Shown piece after piece: positions 26,501 through 35,500 of a stretch of 64,000 nt of DNA. The notes beneath the pieces were generated by a model. It saw only the letters and a list, made by a program, of their open reading frames with translations. It made no database searches and was not told the origin of the DNA. Each line of letters starts with the position of its first letter. Positions within the stretch are counted from its first letter, which is position 1. The DNA comes from Varroa destructor (taxonomy: Eukaryota > Arthropoda > Arachnida > Mesostigmata > Varroidae). The translations under genes and the position numbers were made by a program. The stretch is from the NCBI RefSeq assembly GCF_002443255.2, contig NW_019211454.1:52146118-52210117 (forward strand), given 5' to 3'.

Positions 26501-29500
26501 TCACAGCGTCATTGTTTCTCTACTGAACGTAGCCCTAGCGAGACAGAATAGGAGTGTATCGTATACTCTAAAAGTCGTTAAGTCAAAACTGGACTCGTAC
26601 CGGGAACGTCTTACTTGTAAGTTGTCGTTGAGCGTCGTAGACAAATGGGGCACATATCATTTTTGAGGTCATTTGTGACACGCTAAATCCGGCTTTTTTT
26701 GCAGATACCATGACTTTTACATTAGCTCTGATAGTGCGTCGCTTGACGCTTGCCTAACAAATAGGCAGTCGATCATCTTACGTGTACATCCGGGTGCTGA
26801 CAGTTAGCTTATTGTAGTAGATTTCTGAGCTAAAAAAGTTAGCAGCCTTAAGCTCTAGTGTGGATTCAACAGCATCCAATTGTAACAGTACCTTTTGAGC
26901 AGGCCGAGAACACCTCTCACGAACGGATCGTCCGATTTGGCTGGGTATCGTACATTCGGCGTACTGTATGAGCTAAGAAAAACGATCAGAACCACCATAT
27001 GTGCTACGGCCTGTCGCCTGAATCGTTAGTTAATTCTATCATGAAGCTTACTTGGTCGTATGGGAATCTTAACATCTGTGCGTTATTGTATTGCTTAGTC
27101 GAAAGCGACGCCAGCCTTCTATTTAGGATGATCGTAATCGTCTTCATTATCACCAATAGCTTCTACTGCGTCCGCGCTACCTACACGCCCTTTTTGTACC
27201 GTCATCTATTCTATTCTGGCCTATCAAAACTACCTTTTTTTATCGGCACCTACACCGTACTTCTTATCTTGAGTAAGTAGTCGATAGACTCAGACGTTGT
27301 TCTTCTAAGTTGTTCTAAGTGACTTGTGCTTGTCGTTATAATTGGTGTAGAAGAGTGTTCACACTAGACAATGGTTTTGGGCCCGTTATTGTGTTTCTGC
27401 ACCTTTGCGAAGAACATACAATAACGGTTGTACATTTTACCAGTCTAATAATAAGATAGATATTATGTCGTTATTGCATATTGTTTTTTTAATTGCATGA
27501 GAATTTATGAGTATAAGGACTGTTAGAGTGCAAATTCGACTTTTTAACTTAAAACTTACGATTTGTCTAGAGCTGTTAACCAAAGGTCATTGGCTCGAGC
27601 CCCACCACGATAGGTTTGATTAAGTACTAATTGGCAGTGTCCTTCGACCCAAGTGATCATGCATATTCTCGTAATCACTTATATCAGTAATAAGGGTCGT
27701 GGCAATATTTGGGACAGTGGCCTTATTATTTCCTCCCATTGTCTGTTTCTAGCCCTACGATCTCTGAGATCTCGAAGGTCTGTTTCCGATTCTGTGATAC
27801 CTTCGGTTTAAAATTCCATAATCGATCCTACCACATGTGCGATCGATCCAATATGGAACCGCGTAGTCTTAGGCCACCACCTTTAGGTATGCTGTTTACC
27901 ATAATCTATAACGAACGAATTTACCGTTCGATATTTGTTAGAATTACGTTAGTAGAATGCATTATAAGCTGATTAATTGGAAGGTTATCAAGGAGCCGGT
28001 TACTTGGTAATAATAACAATGTCTTCTTAAAAGTTGGCCTGCGTGCGTTTCTTGCTTGTGTAACCTCCCACGGAGCAGTTTATGTCCGTTTGTGTGATTG
28101 ATTACCTTTCGATTCTCCCTATCTAGACACAGCCGTTCTAATGATATTCGTGATCATGCCTACATGGTTACACCATACGTTTCAAATGAGGACATTGGAT
28201 ACTTTTTACGACCCTGGCCCTTTATGGAAGGATTACATCATTTTCGGGATGCTCGCCGGCTCCGAGCTAAGTTTAAGCAGCATCGCATACGCACTCCCGC
28301 TTCCGTCGTGGATATCGTCTATACATCTCTTCGTCTACATTTTTTGCACTTATACGTGCCTTACTTTGCTCTATTTGTACGGTTATAAACAAAGCATTTG
28401 GATGTACGTCGCGTCACCAATAATTGCCCCGGGAAGCGGTACGTCAATTCAAGATGTTTTTTTTCCTTTTGACAGGCGCCTGGCGCATATCAAGCACCGA
28501 CTAGACACCGAAACGCAATTAAATTCTTCTAAACGTATTCTATGTTAGTCTTCCAAGCATTTTAGGCGATAGGAAAGGTATACTAACAGAGGATACGAAT
28601 CACATGATGGAATCTCACAATGCCTATATACGCAGCGGGCGGACGCCATCTTTAATTAAAGAACCGGCAAAAAAGCCCGAGTACCAAATACAGTTTCTTG
28701 AAAACTGCACTTGCGCTGTTCTTCCGCGTTTCAAAATCTATTTCACGGATGCTCCCGCTTTTTTCGAAGATCAAATATAAGTCTGTTGCTCTTGCTTTTC
28801 GGCCGCAAATAAACATGTGATGCCTAAAAAGGCGCGTTTATGATTTTAGCTGTTTATGCCGCAATTTACTTGATTCTGGAAGGCGAACGTGTTGGTACCG
28901 TTTGCTCCGATCCGACAGTGATACAACTTGTTTGCCCATGGAATCCGTACGCTTTAAGACAATGCTGCGTGAATGGTGGCTGGCAGTGTTATTCAAAGAA
29001 GGCATCGAATGAATTATGTGAGTCCACACAAACATGATCCTTTTTCATGTGCTTTCAAGAGAAATTCAAATCGCCTAGATATAATACTTCAGTAACTCAT
29101 TTTAAAATCAGATCTCTATGAAAGCTCCTCTACAATCTAGCCCCAAAGAAGTTGTACGCAGAGTCATATGAAGTGGATAAGAAATTGAAGTAGAAATCAT
29201 GTTGGCGGTATCAGTAGAGTTGTTTAACTGAAGATGTTTAGCCGGGGAAAAAAAAACTGCCGAGAACCGGTTTTTGCAGACGGGGCACTTATTCCTCGAC
29301 CACCGGGGACGGACACACGATGGTGACCAATAGAATTTTAGATTGGCAATTTGCCCGAAAATGGGTTGCGTTCCCGTTTCCAACGGGTCTAAATTATATC
29401 TGAATTCGAGGTACCATCTGTTAGATTTCAACATAAAGGGAGCAGCTGCCCTTTTTAGAGCTGTTGTCAGTTTTCTCATATTCAAATTTTCGTGAAGTCG

Positions 29501-32500
29501 AAAGCAATGTCTAGAAGTAGTCGATTTGAAAGCTCGCTTCTTTCTCTTCAAACATTCCTAGTCTAGGCTTTCTGTAACTCTTGTTTGTTTGAAAAAAGAG
29601 TTATTGGGTTCGTGACACGTTATGATAGCCATTTCTGTACCGTACTTCAATAAAGCTCACAGCGGCTCAACGAAAGTGTTCATTAAACGACCTTTACCCT
29701 TCTCGTTGGGCCTGCCCTTAGGAACATTGTTCAAGAAAACTGAAACCCCTTACGAACCCCTCAAGCATACCGATAAAGCCCGATTAAACAACTTAACGCT
29801 AGACGCCTGATTGTCTGTCCTGATCTGCCCTGCCGAATTAATAGGGATCCCTTCTGATGACGAAATCTGAAAACAAAACTTTAATAAAATAAAACATTTT
29901 AGATCTTATGGGTCGGTCGATCTTTTGAAACTAACTAGTCAATTGTTTTTTACCGATATCCGTTGTTTTTTTACTCACTGGAACCTCCGGGTCACATCAG
30001 GACGAATAATATAGCGACATCAGAATTGTTCCGAACGTTTTTCGCAGCAAAAATTGTCCTGCCTTAAACACTTCACAGTCACATATGTTGAGCGTGTAAA
30101 CTTTGTGGCCTGAGATGAAATAGTTAATCGCTAAAGGCTACATTAACAAGGACATGTGTAGGCGCCATTCCTAGAGATCAGTGTTCCGGCCGGGTGCATG
30201 TCCTTTCAGCCCCATCTTTAGATAGAGTCGTGACAATATTGGAATACAAGTCGTCAATCGGGTGTGCTATTTTCATAAATAATAATATAAAGTTGTTTTG
30301 TCTTCTGTTGCTGGCTGTCTAACACTTGCAACCAACTGTAGTTCGTAAAGCACCGTTGAGCATAGATTAAACCAGAACTAAGCTTAGTGAGACCAATCGG
30401 ATTAATGTTAAACTAGTTGCAAATACGCCATAGCTGGAGTTGATTGATCCGTAGGAAAGTAACGGTGAGAGGAAAAGCTCAAATAATCTATGTTTACTTT
30501 TCTGTTCCCTTCGTAGTGCACATTTACTGGAGTCTGATCTTCTTAAAGCCCCTATATATCATCCTCATCGTCATTATGCAAAAATGGAATTCGATCACTC
30601 AGTTGATCCTGATTGGGGAACGGCGTCGGCGTAAAAAGAACATTAGCGAGCTAGAAGAATTTCTGAAACATGAAGTTGTTATGGCAGAGGGTAAGGATGA
30701 GACGCTCCTTCGGGAGGCGGCGATTTTCGCTAAAGTTCAAATTGATCGGTTTCTTCGTACGGGCAGCGTTGTTTTTAAGGACGCCTGTATTAAGGTGCAT
30801 TGCTCTCAACCAACAACTCTTAATCTGGTGATCGACCCGGGTTCATGTTTTGGTATCTTGGGCTTAGCGGGAGTCGGTAAAAGTACTCTGTTAAAAGTTA
30901 TTCGTGGCGAACTAAAGCTTGAATACGGAACTGTGTACGTTAACGGAGCGCCGAAGACTGACCCGGCAAAGATCGGTTATTTTAGTAAGCAAATAGAGGT
31001 TCCTCAAGAAATGCAATTAATTGAGCTGCTCCTGACTCATGCTGAACTGCATAGAATGCCTTACGCATTCAGGCAAAACAGCGTCGAAGCACTGGCTACC
31101 ATATTCGGTGTAGCTGACCGCCTTCGCAGGTAAGAGGCAAGATATATTTTCAGTTTAATAGGTGCCCGCCAGTACAATTTCGAAACGTCCTAATTGTACC
31201 CTACTAAGAATTGTTTCTAGTGGATTTTACCCATCTAAAAATTGCAATTAAGATATTGCATTTTCCCAGTAAAATTATCATGCGTTGTGGCCCGCAGGAA
31301 GTCAGGTGAATCGTTAACTTAACCTACCAACAGGAAGATATGGTTCGTTCTGTGTTTTAGTGGCCCCATCATGTATAAGGCTGCCTCAAGCGAGTCCGGA
31401 AAATTTTAAAAAATGTATAACTTGTTGGAAAGTCGTACAGGTTTTAAAATAAAATGTGTCTCTAGTTACTTAAATTGGCTGGTAACGAATCAAGTTTCTA
31501 GAAACTTGTTGGTGAAAACCGGTTGAGTTCATTCCAAAAGAGATAAGTTCAGATGAAAAAATCTTGGTAACTTTGAAGAGCAACGTTCAATGGTCACAGC
31601 GCGACAAAAATTCAACGATGATTAGTGAAGATACTAAACAAGAAGGCTGTAAGTGAAAGTACCGTTCGTCAATGGCGCAGACGATCAAAGAGCTGAAACC
31701 ATTCAGTAGATAATTAGACAACAGACGTCGGGACATGAAAAACGAGAACGCATTGGCGCAGTCGAACACGTTTTTTACGAACGCAGAGCCTCGAATCGAA
31801 AAGGAGATCCGTCCGCTAAAGCTGACGTTTTACACGTAACACGTTATAGAATTATAACACAGATAGTTGAGAGTGCTGAATAATATATAACCCAGACGCT
31901 TGAAAATAGTGACAAAAAATGAATTAGCTTCAAACCAGCTGGAAACGCGTATGGTGTGTTCCAGGTGCTATTTGCAAAACTCTAATTAACAAAGAACTAA
32001 TCTGACGCACGCAGTCGCCATAGACAAGGCATGGCTCAGTCTCTTTCTACTGCCAGCCGGAGAGGGGCCAGGCAAGAAAATAACGTTCCCCTGGAGAGCA
32101 ATCGAGTTCCATGGCAGTGTCAAGCAGGTTCGAACGTACTTTACGTTCGAACCTGCTGATGATAGAACTTGCAATGAGATGCTCGCTGCAAATAAAATAG
32201 GGAACGCAGCTCATTATCTCGAGTTTCTCAAGTGACTTAGGACTGCTGGCAAAACGATCTGGTACCTCAACGCAGTCTGGCTACTTGATGACAACCCCAG
32301 ACCTCATCGCCGTGCTTAAATTACATTCTAGATTAAGCAAAGGACCATCGAACGTTAGCTTCAGGCCGTTCATTGCTTTGACCTAGACCTGTGTGATTAT
32401 GAAGTTTTCCGTGCCTTAAAAAGGGCAGCTGGTAGGCAAGCATATCCCTCTGTCGATTTATTTCGAAATAGAGACATCCGAAATAGACGTAGAAATTACA

Positions 32501-35500
32501 TGCGAGAACACGAATGATAGACATGTGACTCTTCGTAAGCTGCCAAGCGCCTGTGTGAAAAAAGTAAAGTACCGCTTACATATATTGAAATTATCCCTTT
32601 ACTACCCCAACTAGTTCAAAAGGTAGCCGGTCATATTCGGTTGTAGCAGCTGAATAGTCTACTCAATTCAACTAAAGCGCCATAGATGGCTCAGAATAGT
32701 AATGCTTATGAGAAAAATGGGCTTAATGTAGTATAATGGTGTTGAATGAGAAATGAAGTGCCTAAATTGTAGAACAACCATTTGAGATGCAAGTGCTTCA
32801 AAAAAGGCGCAAGTAGGCGTTATGACGTAATTTCATTATCAAGGAGGACAGTTGACGTCGCAGCAGCATTAGGAAAAACTACGAAAAAATTAGTACGGAT
32901 CGATGCTGGTACTTTTAACTAATAGATATTCAAGTAAGTGTTGAATAGGGCATAGCAGGAGCATAGCTTGCGTTTAATATAAATATAATGACAAGAGTTT
33001 ATTAAGCACGTGAGTATTTGTGTGACTGGATAAAATTAATCATCGTTGTGTAGCTGGCTGATTCAAAGCTTTGCTTTTGTCATTTATTCGAAGATTCCCG
33101 TTCAAGCCGAGAAAATGCCTATGTATCGCTTGAAAATACGAACTTATCGAAATGCGTGTAAGAATTTTTTAAAAAGATGCTTTTTGTTAGTTGCTAGTTA
33201 CTACTTACTTGCTCTGTTGCCAGTTTCTCTTTGAACTGTCTCATCCGGTATGAAATGAATGGGGTACTTAACAATTGTCATGAAGAAACACTTTATCGTA
33301 TACACAGCACGATGTCTACGCTGACCAAAGGAGAAAGACGGCTCGTGGCTGTAATGTCGGCATTTGTGGGGAAACCACCCATTGTACTTCTCGACGAGCC
33401 GACGGCTGAGGTCGACCTGCAAACCAAAGAGGTCATCTGGAAAGCCATTTCAAACATAAGAGGCTACTGTGAGTGAGAAGGTCACTAAATTACTTGAAAT
33501 TAGAAATTTTTTTTAGTCTGTGCGCGTATTCCTATCAAAGGAAATTTCATTAATATTGAGGCCTGTGTTGGCGATAAGGCACTCTAAACCAGGAGAGTTG
33601 GATCTGAAAGCAGAAAATCTCAAAATGTAGTCTATTTAAAATTTCGTCACTAAAAAAAAAAACAAATACTATCTTATATTCTGAATCAATGATCACTGAT
33701 TTAAATTGAACTAGTACCAATGTACTCTCGGCGGTTTTAACTAGGCACGATCATTATTGCGACAAACACCTTGGACGACTTCGAGCACTTCTCCTTCGAC
33801 AAGACAATTGTGATGGCTGATTTGGATGTGAAAATGATTCTGAAGTTCAAAGAATTGGAGGCACGCGTGTGTCGGGGGTACTCAATTACAATTAAAGTTC
33901 ACCATTTATCTATAACAGGTAGGTCAAGCACAGCTACTTTCAGATTGTATAAACAACCAACTTTAAATGTCATCTATGCAGTTCGGGTCAGATACCAGGA
34001 GTGTGATGCTGTTCCTATTGGCAACATATATGCGCAGGATACTCCGACTGCTCGATTTCCTATTCGGCGAACACCGGATGCCGCTATTCGCCCAGCTCCG
34101 ATAGAATTCATTTAGTAAATTATGAAGCTGTTTCATCCATCTTTTCTAGTTATTTCCATTTATTATATTCAGGTCGCAGCAGAGTGCGCCATCAAGCTTT
34201 TCACGCAGACACAAAGAATCGTCGCTCCCTTACGCGTTTATCGACGATAAACGAACATAATTGATTTGTTCTATGCTTCTAGATTCTCGCCGTCGTGAGT
34301 ACGGGTTTGAAGTCGAGCGCCGGGAACGTATGCGTATGCGGGATTTGATAAAGCCCATTCGCAACTGGGTGCACCATCGATTGCCAAAAGCTGTACCTGT
34401 TGTTGATGCAGGTATTTACCATAGCACCACGTAACCCTGTGTACTGGCGTCATCATAATAATATCTAGCAGTACACTGTAGTTATATTCTATTCAATGGT
34501 AAAAGGAAAAAAACTAACACTGATCATGATTGCGCGTCTGTCTTACTTAGCCTTAAAGACACCTTAGTGGAACGCACGAAAGCTCGAGAAGTTGTTAGGG
34601 TCAGCGTTGTGTGATGAGACGGCCGGCTCACATTTAATGTGCAATGAGAATGGTTTGTCGGAAAGGTAAATGATCTGTGTTTGTTAATTGACAGGCGCCG
34701 TTCTCGAACTGCATATTATCGACGATTCTGTGGCCATGTCTGAATTGTTTTCGTTGAGGAACTTTATTTGTAAACAATTTAATTATATAAACGAGTTCCG
34801 CATCGCTCATCTTTCCAACCACGACAAGCTGCGTCACATTGTCGCCCGAGCAGGTACTAAACATTTGACGAATTCGTCATTTCTCGTATGATATCTTTAG
34901 ATTAGGGAACAAACTTCATTCAGTTATAGTGAAGTCCGCCATTAAGCTATGATCTCAACATTGCTTTCAACTATACCTAATGAAAAAGGCGATTTTTTAT
35001 CCTATAAAGAAACAACTTGTTCAAGGTTTTACGTTGATAATTTGAATTGAATCAGGATCGAATCTCTAGAAAAGCCTCATTCAACGTATCACATATATTA
35101 CACGAAGTAGACGTTGCGCCAACTTTGTGACCGTTTTTGCTAGGGCGGGGCGTTATACACGTAACGCAAGGTCCGGTGCGAATGTTAAAGGCTGGAATAC
35201 CGGGCCATCTCATTCAAGAACCATAAAGTGATCTGTGATGATTATCTACAACCAGTATCTACAAACGCACAGATGGCCTACAAAGTGCCAAAGGACCTGC
35301 AGCGTCTGCTGCCACAGTCAGCCTTCTAAGGTGTTCGTTCATATATATCGTGAGAGTAGCTACAATACAGAACTTAAATAAATAAATAATCTTAGCAACA
35401 TTTTTTTTTTATTATACGATATGTAGCGTAAGCTATTGTCCATAATGACGTCATTTTTAGCAATGCAGACTAGTGTAGATCACAAGTCCTAGTTCTAGCT

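Noticed and set aside
27753..27886. Well-bordered open segment (GTTTCTAG ... TTTAG|GTATGC) inside the ABCA intron between exons 15 and 16.
   Set aside because: It needs a two-base carry-over while exon 15 leaves one base; the compatible frame has a stop. Exons 15 and 16 join smoothly across TM9 without it.
29622..29810. Open frame after an AG at 29619, in the phase expected after ABCA exon 17.
   Set aside because: It runs to a stop with no usable donor and lacks hydrophobic or family sequence. Exon 17 joins exon 18 directly in phase.
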